A stretch of 64,000 nucleotides of DNA from Astrothelium macrocarpum. Its lineage: Eukaryota; Ascomycota; Dothideomycetes; Trypetheliales; Trypetheliaceae. A model generated the notes under the pieces. It was not told the origin of the DNA, did not search any database, and saw only the letters and a list, made by a program, of their open reading frames with translations. Positions 1 to 10,920 of this stretch are shown here, piece by piece; position 1 is the stretch's first letter, and the number at the start of each line of letters is the position of its first letter. A program made the position numbers and the translations under genes. The DNA lies in assembly GCA_021030915.1 (NCBI GenBank), contig JAGEMR010000006.1, positions 524,291 through 588,290 of the forward strand. Reading direction: 5' to 3'.

Positions 1-466
1 ATTCAATTTGAACTCTGACATATGTGCTGAATCTCATGGTCGGAATTGCTCTAGGCTGACCACATTTCTTAAGAACAATGGAATCTGAACACGCATATAC
101 AACCTCACTCGAATCTGAACAAATTAATCCGCTAGACTCCGACATTTTCCCCCTGACAAGCTTGCGAAAAGCTGAAAGCAGTGCTACATTAGACGTCAAA
201 AAGCCTCAACATAGTAGTCCATTAGAATCCAATACATCTGTACACCGTTGCGTTGAGAAGCAAGTGACTGTAAAACGAATGAGTATATCTGAAAGCGAAA
301 CATTGCCCAAAATTCTATACATCGTCCTCGATTCCATATTATACTACCGCAAATATCGACCATTTTCACTAGCACATAGCGTCGAAGCAGGCATTTGATT
401 GAACGACTCGCAAATGATAGTGTTTGCTTTTCCTTCCTCAAACGTATCTGGAATCTGACCCGGCGA
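1..466. other. No recognisable gene
   Basis: Only short open frames lie here. They have no signal peptide, no recognised domain and overlap on opposite strands. The stretch is downstream of the minus-strand double-S8 protease and probably holds its 3' untranslated region. I see no RNA gene or repeat. Confidence 0.4.
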
Positions 467-3400
467 TCAGCTGGGCGGATCCGAATTGCTTGTAACTGAC
501 GTTGACAAAGTCGTTGGTTGGGACGACGTTGATACACTTGAAGTATTATTCAAAGAAATAGTAGTTGAAGATGCAGAAATCGATGATTGTGATGACTGTG
601 AAGGTGCCCACGGATTGGTGGGCGCATATCCAACTGCTGTAGTCGACTGGTTCCCGTTCAAGGACACTGGGTCTGCACAATTGATACCATCTTGGAGATC
701 ATTTGGGTTGATCAAACACATGCAGCCCGTCAAGTTGTATTCGCCTATCGGCGACTTGAATTGATGGTCGCGCAAGACGGGAAAGCTGGTGGCAGTGGCA
801 TTCACATTTTTTATGTTGTCAACGAACTGCTCTATGTCGACAAGCTGTTGCCGCTGAGAGTCAACTGGAGAAGTGTTGTTATTGCGCTTGATTCTCGATG
901 ATGAAGACTGGGGACTGGTACAGAAACCTAAACAAAGTGACTTATCAGCAGTATTCTTACGAAAAGATGAAACACAGATGAAAAAGAGCGCGAAAGGCCA
1001 TTGAGACTAATGCGATGTACATACCATCATAAGCTCAGTTGTAAGCTGTGAGTATTGAACTCACAATATCACTTGCATAACTGAGATGGTTCGCGGGAAA
1101 GTCCAGGATTGCACCACCTCTTCCGTAAAGCGGAGTCTGAGTGTTGAGTTCATGGCCCATGTCAATAATTTTCTGCTTCACAGCCATGTTAAAATTCTCT
1201 GCGTTCATCACAGAATCCATGTCTGGGTTGTTTAGGGCTAATAAATACTAGAGCAGCGGAGTCAGTTTAAGTCGCTTCGCGTCCTTGAACAAGACTTACC
1301 GCTACAAGTCCGGCAACAGATGGCGTAGCAAGGCTCGTCCCACCAGAGAAATCAAACCCGATTTGTGTCTGCTCAGTTGCACCAGGGATATCCTCCAGCC
1401 GAGCGTTTCTAGCCTTCTTCACGTTGTCTGCGAGCGCAGAAATCGTGATCGATCCTGCGCCTCCATTCGCTGCGATTTTGGGAGTTGTCCGAATGTACAG
1501 AGTACCGTTAAACTCGATACCACCAACAGCGATGAGCTCGTTTTCATCTGTTCCTAGGCAACTAGGTCCCGCGAAGTCAAGGGAATACGGTTGGGGATTA
1601 TTGATATTCGTTGGCTTGCTCTTAAGGGGTGGGTACGAGTCAGGACGATACCAATAATTCCCCCAATTTCCAGCTGCCCAAACGACAATAATTTGATTTG
1701 CCTTGCACTGTTCAATAAATTGTTCCCAGAGCGCAAGAGAGACGTCACGAGTGAATCCATAATCATCGAGCCGTGGCCCAGAAGATACTTGGAATGTGTA
1801 CGAGAAATTAATAACGGCCTTCTTATTTTTTGGTGGACCCAAGCCGAGCTGCCTTACATCGTCAACGATGTACTCCATGGCATCCGTTAAATGAGCGGGA
1901 TCAGGACTGAGAGGCACCTCATATCGGCGGGTTGCCGGGTTCTGAGTGGGTACAGTCCATCGCACTATGAACAGATCTGCACGGGGTACAACCCCAATAG
2001 TCGCTCCACCGATGATCGAGGCAACCGAATTTCCATGTCCCTCGTAGTAGCCAGCATCATCATTCCAGTTCATTTCATCCCAATAGATATCTTGGTTGTA
2101 ATCGGAACCACCTGACTCAAAATCTTCCGTCACGCCTTCCTCGTCGCTGTGTATGGGCGGTGTCGACCAAGGATGGACATTATCCAGCGGTCGATTTTTG
2201 TACTCTTCATGATCTGAGTTGTAACCTGAGTCTAGTACATATACTGAGATACCTTCGCCAAGCGACGGATCATGCAAGTAGCCTTCTGAATTCATGCTTG
2301 CATCGTTGTTCGAATCACGACTCAAGATCTGTAATTGTGGAGCTGCAGGTTGGAGGATATCAAACTGTGGGTTCGCTCCATATGAAGTTCCAGCTCGTTC
2401 CTCGATACTATCCGCACTTATGTTCATAGTTGACAGACCGACAGCAGTGATGTTGGTGTTTTTGCGTAACGACTGCGCCTTTTGAACGGTAAGAAACATG
2501 TTTGCAACATGAAAATTCGGGAAATGGTTCAACCTAGTATAGGCATTGAAACAATCTGTGGTATTGTATTCGGCTATGTATGCGTCAAACCACTCTTGAG
2601 AAATGTCCCACCCGCTCACAATCATCCATTGCTTAAGAGCAGTATTAGTGTCAAAGGAGGCCGAAACGAAATCCGGATCATTGGAGGGGAACGGTGGGCA
2701 GGTGGGAGACTTTGAAGTCTTTGTTGGCGCTGGAGTAGAAGAGATCGAGAGTGTCGTTGGGGTGCTGACAGTCGCTTTTGTAATGGGACATGCGGCGGTG
2801 AACAAACTCCAGTAGCTTGGCTGCACAGTCCCGTTAGAAATAACTGGTGCACTGGTAGCGGTGAGGTCTGGAAGCATGGAAGCATTGTTTTCTGAAACAA
2901 CATTGTCTGAAATGGTATTGTTTACCAGAATTGTATAATCTGACATAGTGTCGTTTCCAAGAAACAGATTGTCTGGCTCAGATTGTGTGCTTTGCTTATC
3001 GCGCTTAGCCTTTGGTGGCGGACTCAAATCGCTATTACAAAAGTCTTTCCAAGCCCCGTTGTAAGCAGCTTTGAAACTGCTGGGCATCGAATTACCATAA
3101 TTTAGCGCACTCGCCGGAAAACTTATTTGCTTGTTGTCAGGCAGTCGCTGCCAAGCATTGGATTGGATGTATTGCTTCACATCGTGGACGAAGTTCTCAG
3201 ATTCTGCCAGATTCGTGATGCTGTCTGGTAGACCAAGCGTGTATGCAACTAAACCGGAAATCACTCCCGCTGAGAAACTGCAGCCCTGGAAAAGCCCGGT
3301 CTCAACATTTGAATCAGCTACCGCAACTCGGATTTGAGAAGCCAAAGCATATACAGAGATTGGCTCCTTTCCAGGAGTAGTTACTGGTGTAGTAGGAACG

Positions 3401-5607
3401 TATAACGAGCCATTAGGGTTGACACCACCGACCACAATCAGATCTGGATATTCAGTAGCAAGGTTTTGTGGCATTTCGAAATCTGAATTCCATGGCGTTG
3501 ACGGGAAAGATGGCTTAAGTTTGTATCGCTGATTGGAAGGTCCAGCTGCCCATTGGTTGCCATAGTTGCCTGATGCAAGAACCACGACAATTTCATCTTC
3601 CTCACACATCTCTAGGAATTTTGCCCACAGGGCCTCGAATTTGTACATTGTATGAACGTTATCAGCTGGCAACATGTAAGATAGATTGACAACAGCCTTA
3701 CGCTGTAGGCCTTTTTTCTTGATGTCTGTTATGATATAGGCTAGGGTCTTTCGCCAGGACAAAATGGAAGGTTCTTTGATTTCGGCCGGTGCGTCCGGTA
3801 AAGCCTTGCCTGTCGAAAATCCATTAAATAGTTTGATCATGACTAAGTTGGCTCGGCTTGCAACGCCAATGTTTTTTCCGACAGCGACAGACGCGACACC
3901 AGTACCGTGTCCTCTGAATACCCGCAAATCGGGGTTCCAGTCACTATATTCTTTGAGCGCATCGGGGCCACTGTCCGGCATGTCAGGCCCATACCTTGAC
4001 CATGAATTCGGGGCACACCATCCGGTTGAGCTCACTCCAGCACCTCGACCCTTGAATTCTTGATGATCTAGGTTAATACCATCATCGATGATGTATACAG
4101 TCGTTCCTGAGCCAAGAGACGGGTGATAAAGATAGTCATTGAAGTCTTCACTCTGTGGGTTGCTCGGGTCTTTTGATAAGGAACTCAATGCCAGTGGAGA
4201 CGGATCGCGGCACCATAGATTCGGATTGTTGCTCTGCCAATCTGCACGTCTCAAGTTTTTGGTAGGATCCATTTTGAGCGCCAACCATCCCTTCATTGGC
4301 CGCGATGAGTAAGTACCCTCAACAATGCTGTCATTTTCGCATCGATCAGCCTCGGCCTCTGTAAGCATGATCATGTAGGCCTCTCCGGGTTCCTCAGGGT
4401 CCTTAAAATTCTCAAATCCGTGGTTGGGCAGCTTTGCTAAGTAGTCTTCAATTTCAGCAGGTGGTGTATTATCCTTGAATACGATCAAGTGTTCCACAGG
4501 GACATCAGACGTTAAATCCGTGGGGTCGGACCTATTTGACATGGATCGTGTATCAAGCATTGGAAACGCTGAGACTGACTGAACACTGCTATTGGCCTCT
4601 AGTAAGTTCCATTTGATGCCGGTAAGATGAGATAAGGCGCCAACGCCATCCAGGTATGAAGATTGCGATGTAGAGGATGTGAGCCCAAAGCCCCGCTCGA
4701 GGACAGTCTTTGCAGTATGAGTGTCAGCGCCATTCGAAAGAGCGTCAGCATTTGAAACCATGTTCTTGAAGCTATTGAGAGTGGTCCTGATGGTGTTCTG
4801 GGCAAATTGGTAAGCTCTTACGGCTTGAGAGCTTGATTCTCCAAAGTCGTCCATAAACTGTGCAGAAAGGCTATCAAACGACTGACTCAACTTGTGGAGC
4901 GCTGTTTCGAGTTATACATGAGACTCAACATTGATGCCGGATAAAAGCTTACTTGCAATAGGTCCAGTTGACAAATCGTTTGACAGCATGCTTCCGAATT
5001 CCGAATCTGACATTTGACTCGACGACCAGGTCGCCGCTACTCCCCGAATAGTCTCAAGTGCATGTAACACATACTCAGCTGCTTTGGATTGATCTTCGAG
5101 AACATTCAAGATTCCGCTTGATGCGGGTGGTGTAGATAGTGGCGCAGGAGTCACTGAAACATAACCGGCAGCTCCACTAGCAAGGGTTGTATTAGAGGTG
5201 ATTGACCCGAACGAATAGTTCTTTCCTCCATAAACGATGAAGTCTGGACCGATCGTAAAGCTTGATCCATCAGGTTCCTGAAGTGTTTGATCCTGCAACG
5301 GATTCATGTAATGAACGCTATTCACCGTTATAATCTTCGGAGGTGATAGAAAGGGTTCATTGCGGGGTACTAGTTGTGCCTGCGATTCTTGTCATCCAGT
5401 CTGAGATGCTGTTTCTGTGATTCCTTGCAACAATTCTGTCAGGTGGTAGAGCACCGAAGGAGTGGACACAGAGCCAGGACCTTGATTTGTCTGGGATATT
5501 GGCTCCGAAGTTTGTATCGATGATCCAGTGGTCAAAGTAGTCTCCATAGTGGAGGAATCAGGGGTGTGGCAAGGACTTCGCTCATTCTGAGATAGGGGTT
5601 CTACCAT
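467..5607 (-). CDS. Tandem two-domain subtilisin-like (S8) serine protease, interrupted by in-frame stops
   Basis: Secreted-type S8 peptidase carrying two catalytic domains in one chain. The central open segment runs 4890 to 1300 (about 1,200 codons). Counted from 4890, domain 1 has Asp269 (IIDDG), His328 (GHGT), oxyanion Asn442 (ASGN) and Ser538 (GCS). Domain 2 has Asp887 (VLDSG), His952 (GHGN), Asn1075 (AAGN) and Ser1186 (GGTSLATP). Domain 1 is followed by a WKDFC motif, a Lys-Arg pair and an S/T-rich linker. A clear intron at 1299-1248 joins GLVA to YLLALN. A second at 1024-928 restores a C-terminal Cys...KR tail ending at 467. The same frame is open upstream to about 5690, so the true start and signal peptide are unresolved. 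In-frame stops lie at 5394-5392 (TGA), 4914-4912 (TAA) and 1037-1035 (TGA). Some could sit in short introns of length 3n, otherwise the gene is broken. The single-domain paralog is at 30015-32654. Confidence 0.72.
1248..1299 (-). other. Intron in the double-S8 gene
   Basis: A 52-nt intron with donor GTAAGT and acceptor CTCTAG. Splicing keeps the S8 helix after the catalytic Ser in frame (GLVA joined to YLLALNNPD). Reading through instead gives a stop after seven codons, so the splice is well supported by the domain structure. Confidence 0.8.
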
Positions 5608-6260
5608 TTTGGGAGACGGTGATAACTGCAGCTCCGCTGGAATACTAGGAAGAGCCGAAGTTAGCTTGAAGCTATTGTAATTGAAAAGTTATGGACGATG
5701 ATGGCGAGGGAGGAATTAGGCACGAGACTTTGTGAAAATGGTTATGTCTTTACATTTGGACATCAAGGAGGTCTTGCTAGGACATGTACTAAAGGCATGG
5801 AACAGCTACTCACGACTATCCACAGTTTGAATTTGTCATTGCATTAAATGATTGTCGCGCTTGTTCAGATAATTGAAGTCAAGTGATCCTGTCAAATTGT
5901 GATCATGAGAAAGGAGCATGGGCTGAAACATGGGTGTAATTCTCCCATGTATGGCGAAGTTGCTCGCGGAAGATTCGTTCCGTTGACAAGTTTCACAGGA
6001 TTTGTGTGAGCCCGAATCCAGGAGAAAGGCACGATTTGCAGGTGGCAATGGTTGGCACGGCTGCAACGTCGTATAAACCATTTGACTTTTCAACGTACAG
6101 CCCCTGTTAAATTACTCACATTTTCAAATGCATATTACGTTGTGATGCGTGGTGTTAAAATATAGCTTGCTAAATCCATAGCAAGCAGAAGATGGCTCGC
6201 AATATCACTTTATCTGAGCAAAATCATCAGTAAATGTCAAGGTCAATCTGATGGCCCCCG
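5608..6260. other. Intergenic or unresolved 5' part of the double-S8 gene
   Basis: On the minus strand the protease frame stays open to about 5690, and an AG at 5684 or 5678 could be an acceptor, so an upstream exon with the signal peptide may lie here. A Cys-containing minus frame at 6093-5836 shows no signal peptide or known domain. The right end is the 3' flank of Med1. Confidence 0.35.
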
Positions 6261-8633
6261 TTATACTACCATTTGCCCAAACCTTGTCTTCGCCCACTCC
6301 ACCCAGATACCCAAGTCCCCTGAGAGCTCCAATGCCCGCTCAATCTGCCGCACCTGTTGTATACTCTGGTTTCCTACATCCCGGCGTTCCTCTTCTGTCA
6401 TTTCCTGCGTGGATCTTGGTATCAAGTTTTCCGCCACGACTTTGACTTCGGCATTGACTTGGATTTGTACGACGATATCGGCATTTTGTCGTCCCTCAAT
6501 CGGAAAATTGACGCTGAAAGAGGGTGGTGTTGCGAGCGTCAGTCGGATTTTGATGGGCAGCACAGCTACAGCGTTGTTATGAGAGATAGATGATTTTCCG
6601 TCTGTAAATCCGTTTGTACCGTTAACCCCGCTGATAAAGTCGAGATCGTCAATATGGGACCCATGTATTCCATTTGGGAAATGAGGCTCGTGGAAAGACG
6701 ACATTGATGATTGAGTTCTACCAAAAGCAGATTGGAGTAGAGATCCTAGGAATGCATACTGGCGGAGTGTTGGTAAAATTTCGATAATCTGCCGGGGATG
6801 AGAAAATGGTATTTCTTCCAGGAGCCGCCCATACTCGTTCGAGGAAGGGGATACATCCAGTGAGTACTGGTGTTGGATTTCAATGTCGCCCCCACTGACA
6901 GAATTCGGGATGCGGACAATCCTTTCGACGGCGCCTATTTCGGTCTTGTCAATCCCTGAGCTGATGTCAAATATGGATGACTGCGGTCTCTGGATGGCCA
7001 ACATCTCATAGTGGATTGGTCTAATGGTCTCCTGAGCTATGCTCAACCCAACTTGGCTCAGCATCTGTATTGCGAGAGGCAATGGCAGCGCCACTGGTGG
7101 ACTGAGTTTAGCAACAAACCTGACATCCGGTAGCTTTTCCATGCTGCCCGTTGTAGTATCGAGAGCCATCGCGTCAGCACTCTCACCAGCAGCGCCTGTG
7201 GATGTATTAGCTAGGTACGTAGGAGCGGGTTCTTGCCAGTCGATGGCTAGCTGATTGGGCTCGTCATTTTGCAATCCATCCAATTCCGCAGGATTATCGT
7301 CTGGCTGTCTCTCAACAGTGTCGGAAATCCAGCGATTTGAGGTACGGATTGACGGGAATAGAGTAGCAGGAGAAGCTTCAACTTCGATATTGACGCTGAA
7401 CAACCCGTCATCACCCTCCTCACTATCTATGTCAGCGTTCTGGGACTGATGGACATCCGCCGTAGAGTGATTCCCTCCATGAGTCCCACGTTTTCCTACT
7501 CTCGGGTACTCTTCGTCTTTCCGGCACTGCCAGTAGTCCAGATTGAGTCCAATCATTCGTCTGGCATGCATTTTTGGTCTTCCACTCTGCCTACATAGAA
7601 CATCCCTCTCTGCTCTCCGGACCGCATCTGATTTCTCTTTGAACATCTCTGCCGCAGCCTTGAATTGGTGTTCGTATAGCCTTTGCAAGCTTGTATAAAC
7701 CCCTGCCAGAGCATCAAAGCAGTTGAGCCCTTCCTGTGTTCGGCTCAGCTTATCGAGCCTTGCCAACCTATCAAGGTTCGCCGCGAATTGATCCAGCTTC
7801 TTATCCAAAGTGCTGCGTCCCTCCTTCAAGTCCCTCAATAACACCTTTCCCGCCTGATCCACCGTGCTTTTGACACCCTCGCCCGCCTCATGCACCGTTA
7901 CCGCCGCCTTTTCCACCCCATCTTTGCCCACAAAGTCTACATCCACAAGGACATTCGTCCCTGCCCCAGTCAACCTCCTTCCCCCTTCCCGCCGATCGTC
8001 CCATAATGTCGCCCAACCATTCCGCCGGCATACCCTCTCCACCCCCTCTTCTCCCACACGACCTCGCCGCGTTCCCAATGCTGCAATCACGCTCTCCAGC
8101 CGGCGCCGCCTCTCTTCATCGTCCAACCGCACGCCCATTCCCATGTTCGACAGCCCCAGCCCAGATATGCCCATTCCCGAGATGCTCAAGCCCATTCCTA
8201 CACCACCACTGCTGCCAGTCCCGTCCAGATGCACACCCTGGCTTGAAAGTGATAATTGTAGTGCGGACGGCGAGGTGAAGTCCAAGCCACCCAGGCCATG
8301 GCTGGCTGGGCTTCCCGTCGCACCGAGGCTCGCGCCGAGCTTCTCCTTGGCGGCATTGGCGCTGGTAAGCGGGTGCTTGAGGGCGGGTTGAGGGGTGTCG
8401 GGTTTGAGAGCTGGGGTATCAGGTTTAGAAGTGCCAGCGGGAGCTGGAGTACTGGTCGGATTAGGGAAAGGCGATTTGCCGGCAGGGTGTGTGCCACGAT
8501 GGGCAGCAGGCGATGGGACTGAGCGAGCTGCTGGTGAAGAAAAGGACGGATGTGGGAAGGAGGGTGTTGGAGTTGAGGCGCCGGGAGGGGGCTTCTGGGA
8601 TTGGGAATGAGATTGTGAGGACGGTGTCGACAT
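6261..8633 (-). CDS. MED1: Mediator complex subunit 1
   Basis: A 790-residue intronless frame of fungal Med1 type, a Mediator subunit linking activators to RNA polymerase II in the nucleus. The first about 110 residues are Ser/Pro/Thr-rich and low complexity. Next comes a conserved block starting GLDFTSPSALQLSLSSQG near residue 114, a Gly/Met-rich stretch, and the helical Med1 domain from about residue 175 (DDEERRRRLESVIAALG), with WATLWDDRR and repeated helices such as KKLDQFAANLDRLARLDKLS. The C-terminal third has beta-rich conserved segments, including GVNGTNG and VLPIKIRLTLATPPSFSVNF. The ATG at 8633 is the first in frame and precedes the low-complexity leader expected in fungal Med1. Identification is from the family's characteristic N-terminal block and length; I am fairly sure. 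Confidence 0.88.
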   Translation of the reverse strand: MSTPSSQSHSQSQKPPPGASTPTPSFPHPSFSSPAARSVPSPAAHRGTHPAGKSPFPNPTSTPAPAGTSKPDTPALKPDTPQPALKHPLTSANAAKEKLGASLGATGSPASHGLGGLDFTSPSALQLSLSSQGVHLDGTGSSGGVGMGLSISGMGISGLGLSNMGMGVRLDDEERRRRLESVIAALGTRRGRVGEEGVERVCRRNGWATLWDDRREGGRRLTGAGTNVLVDVDFVGKDGVEKAAVTVHEAGEGVKSTVDQAGKVLLRDLKEGRSTLDKKLDQFAANLDRLARLDKLSRTQEGLNCFDALAGVYTSLQRLYEHQFKAAAEMFKEKSDAVRRAERDVLCRQSGRPKMHARRMIGLNLDYWQCRKDEEYPRVGKRGTHGGNHSTADVHQSQNADIDSEEGDDGLFSVNIEVEASPATLFPSIRTSNRWISDTVERQPDDNPAELDGLQNDEPNQLAIDWQEPAPTYLANTSTGAAGESADAMALDTTTGSMEKLPDVRFVAKLSPPVALPLPLAIQMLSQVGLSIAQETIRPIHYEMLAIQRPQSSIFDISSGIDKTEIGAVERIVRIPNSVSGGDIEIQHQYSLDVSPSSNEYGRLLEEIPFSHPRQIIEILPTLRQYAFLGSLLQSAFGRTQSSMSSFHEPHFPNGIHGSHIDDLDFISGVNGTNGFTDGKSSISHNNAVAVLPIKIRLTLATPPSFSVNFPIEGRQNADIVVQIQVNAEVKVVAENLIPRSTQEMTEEERRDVGNQSIQQVRQIERALELSGDLGIWVEWAKTRFGQMVV

Positions 8634-9299
8634 TATGTTCGATCCGAATTGGGTTCGAGCGCTAATAAGGTTGGGGTACTAAGCAGAAGTGATGAGTTGT
8701 CGAACAGCCATGAGCTAGGGACTGGCAGTGGACTATTGTATTTGCATGGCAAGCTGTGAGATGAAGAGGGTAGGCCAAGCGAGACGATTAATAGAACAAA
8801 CTTTACAAAAGAGTGACATCAAGGTAGAGGCTGAAGAAAGGGTACCTCCAGTCCAAGATTACTGCATCTGCATTGAAATTGGTTCGGGATACAGACCCTT
8901 GAGCCATGCATGGCCGATATTTCAGCCACACACGAGTACGGCTCATTAATCGCTTCCTTTTACCAAAAGCTTGGGATTGTCTAATCTTGGGCGATCACCA
9001 ATGATTGAAATCACCGAATGCTGTGACAAAGAAAAGAAAGTATTGGTCACGCTGGGTTGAAAACTATCTTACTGGCGAATTACGAGTACAGGTATTGAAG
9101 ATTCCACTAAAAGGCAGGAGAAACATTCACCACGCTCCCAGAACTATAACCCATTTGCACAGTGTCACCTCGCTGCCAAGCTCCAACTGTCGTTTCATGA
9201 AGATCCAATGAAATGTAACCTATGTCCATCCGCCATAAGCTCTCCCGTACCTGTCCCGAATGGCCATTGCTAAAAAGTAATTCCAAAAGGCGCCTATAC
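8634..9299. other. Intergenic, Med1 promoter and glutamine synthetase 3' flank
   Basis: Several short plus-strand frames occur with no recognisable product. Both neighbours are on the minus strand, so the region should hold the Med1 promoter (right of 8633) and the glutamine synthetase terminator (left of 9300). No repeat or RNA gene is seen. Confidence 0.4.
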
Positions 9300-10920
9300 T
9301 TAGGGCTTTGACTGAACAACATTCATCTCAAGCTCCTGATATGTAGCATCCGAGGACTTCTTCACCATATCTGTGCCTTCGACCTTGCCACAGAGCTGAA
9401 TTCCTTAGTTAGCCAACGGTCACATCGTACCAGGCACCTCATACTTACAGTTTCGACAATGATCCCAGTAATTTGATAAGGATCAGCGTTGGATGCCGGC
9501 CTACGGTCCTCAAAATAACCTTTTCCTTCTTCAGCACAAGCCCGGTTCACACGAACACTTGCTCCACGGTTCGCAACACCCCAGCTGAATTTGTCGTACG
9601 ATGCCGTCTCGTGTGCACCTGTCATGCGTGCCTGATTGCCCTCACCATATACATCCATGTGCTCGACGTGGCGCTTAGAAAGCTTCTCCATAGCCGCCTC
9701 GATATGTTTCATACCGCCGTCCTCACGCATCTCGCGGGTTGACACATTGGTGTGGAGACCAGCGCCGTTCCAGTCGCCAGGAATAGGCTTGGGTGCAAAA
9801 GTAACCTTGGCACCAAATTCTTCGGCGACACGGTGGAGGAGAAAGCGAGACATCCAGAGTTGGTCGCCCACTAGCAAAAATAATGAGTGACAAGTCCGCG
9901 TAGCCGAAGCTTTATTTGGAAGGGGATCGTGGACTTACAGTCAATGCCTGTGCATGGCCCGACCTGGTACTCCCATTGTCCAGGCATGACTTCTGCATTC
10001 GTTCCACTGATCAAAATACCTGCGTACAGGCATGCCTTGTAATGCGCTTCTACAATATCTCTGCAGAATACCTTGCCAGTACCAACACCACAATAGTACG
10101 GTCCTTGTGGCGCAGGGAAACCGTTTGAAGGCCAACCGTATGGCCACCCGCTAAACTCAAGAAGGGTATATTCTTGCTCAAGACCAAACCAGAACTCGTG
10201 CTTAGCATTAGCACTCATGAGCTTGTTGGCATCGGCACGGAAATTGTATTTATTTGGCTTGCCATCGGCCATCCAAGTCTCACACATGACGAGAATGTTG
10301 TCACCAAGACGGAATGGGTCTGGATACATGGCAACTGGGCGGAGGTAGACATCGGAATTGTCGCCAGGTGCTTGGCCGGTCGAAGAGCCATCGAAATTCC
10401 ACTCTGGAAGCTCCTTAACGTCTTTGGGGACTTTCGTCAGGGTCTAGAGATTCATAGTAGCAGTCAGAATTATAGTTTTCATAGGGGATATTTGTTCAGT
10501 CAACCATGCTGGCGGAATGTTTCTCCAACTCAAAAAATCACGGGATTGGCTCTACTAGAGTCAAAGGCCGCACTGGTTTGAAGACAAAGTAGAAGTGAAT
10601 ATCTGTTTCTCGTGGAAATGCAAATACCGTGCACATTACTGTACAAAAGGCTCATCGCTATGAGCGCAGTCTTGAACGTTGACTCACCTTGCATTTTGAA
10701 CGAACACCGTTGGAACCATCGATCCAGACGTATTCAGCAATGATTGAGCCCTTTTGATCGAGCTTCAAATATTTTTGGAGCTACAGAGTGGTAAGTAGAG
10801 AAGTACTCGCTTCGAATTTGCTCGTCGCTTACATTGGCCGTGTTGGAGATAATGGTAGATGAGGCCTGTTCACACCGATTAATTCCCCTTCGAACCTCTA
10901 TGCAATCGCATTCTCACCAT
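9300..10920 (-). CDS. Glutamine synthetase
   Basis: Cytosolic glutamine synthetase (GlnA type III/eukaryotic), ATP-dependent amidation of glutamate. Six exons: 10920-10918, 10865-10833, 10780-10688, 10443-9939, 9870-9449 and 9395-9300, giving about 383 residues in frame. Visible signatures are LDQKGSIIAEYVWIDGSNGVRSK (N-terminal beta-grasp, split in two parts here for brevity), EWNFDGSSTGQAPG, the Glu-rich FGLEQEYTLLE, NAEVMPGQWEYQVGPC, GDWNGAGLHTN, YGEGN, and the Arg-containing EDRRPASNADPY near the C-terminus. The first exon holds only the ATG, followed directly by a donor (GTGAGA). The C-terminal tail after IVETLCGKVEG is typical of ascomycete enzymes. The leader is pyrimidine-rich, as often seen for strongly expressed fungal genes. 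Catalytic motifs look intact. Confidence 0.96.

Noticed and set aside
5836..6093. 85-codon minus frame with several Cys upstream of the double protease
   Set aside because: I could not join it in frame to the protease by acceptable splice sites, and it has no signal peptide. It may still be part of an unresolved 5' exon.
7864..8391. 175-codon plus-strand frame rich in Pro and Ser
   Set aside because: Antisense of the low-complexity N-terminal part of Med1, which is well supported on the other strand.
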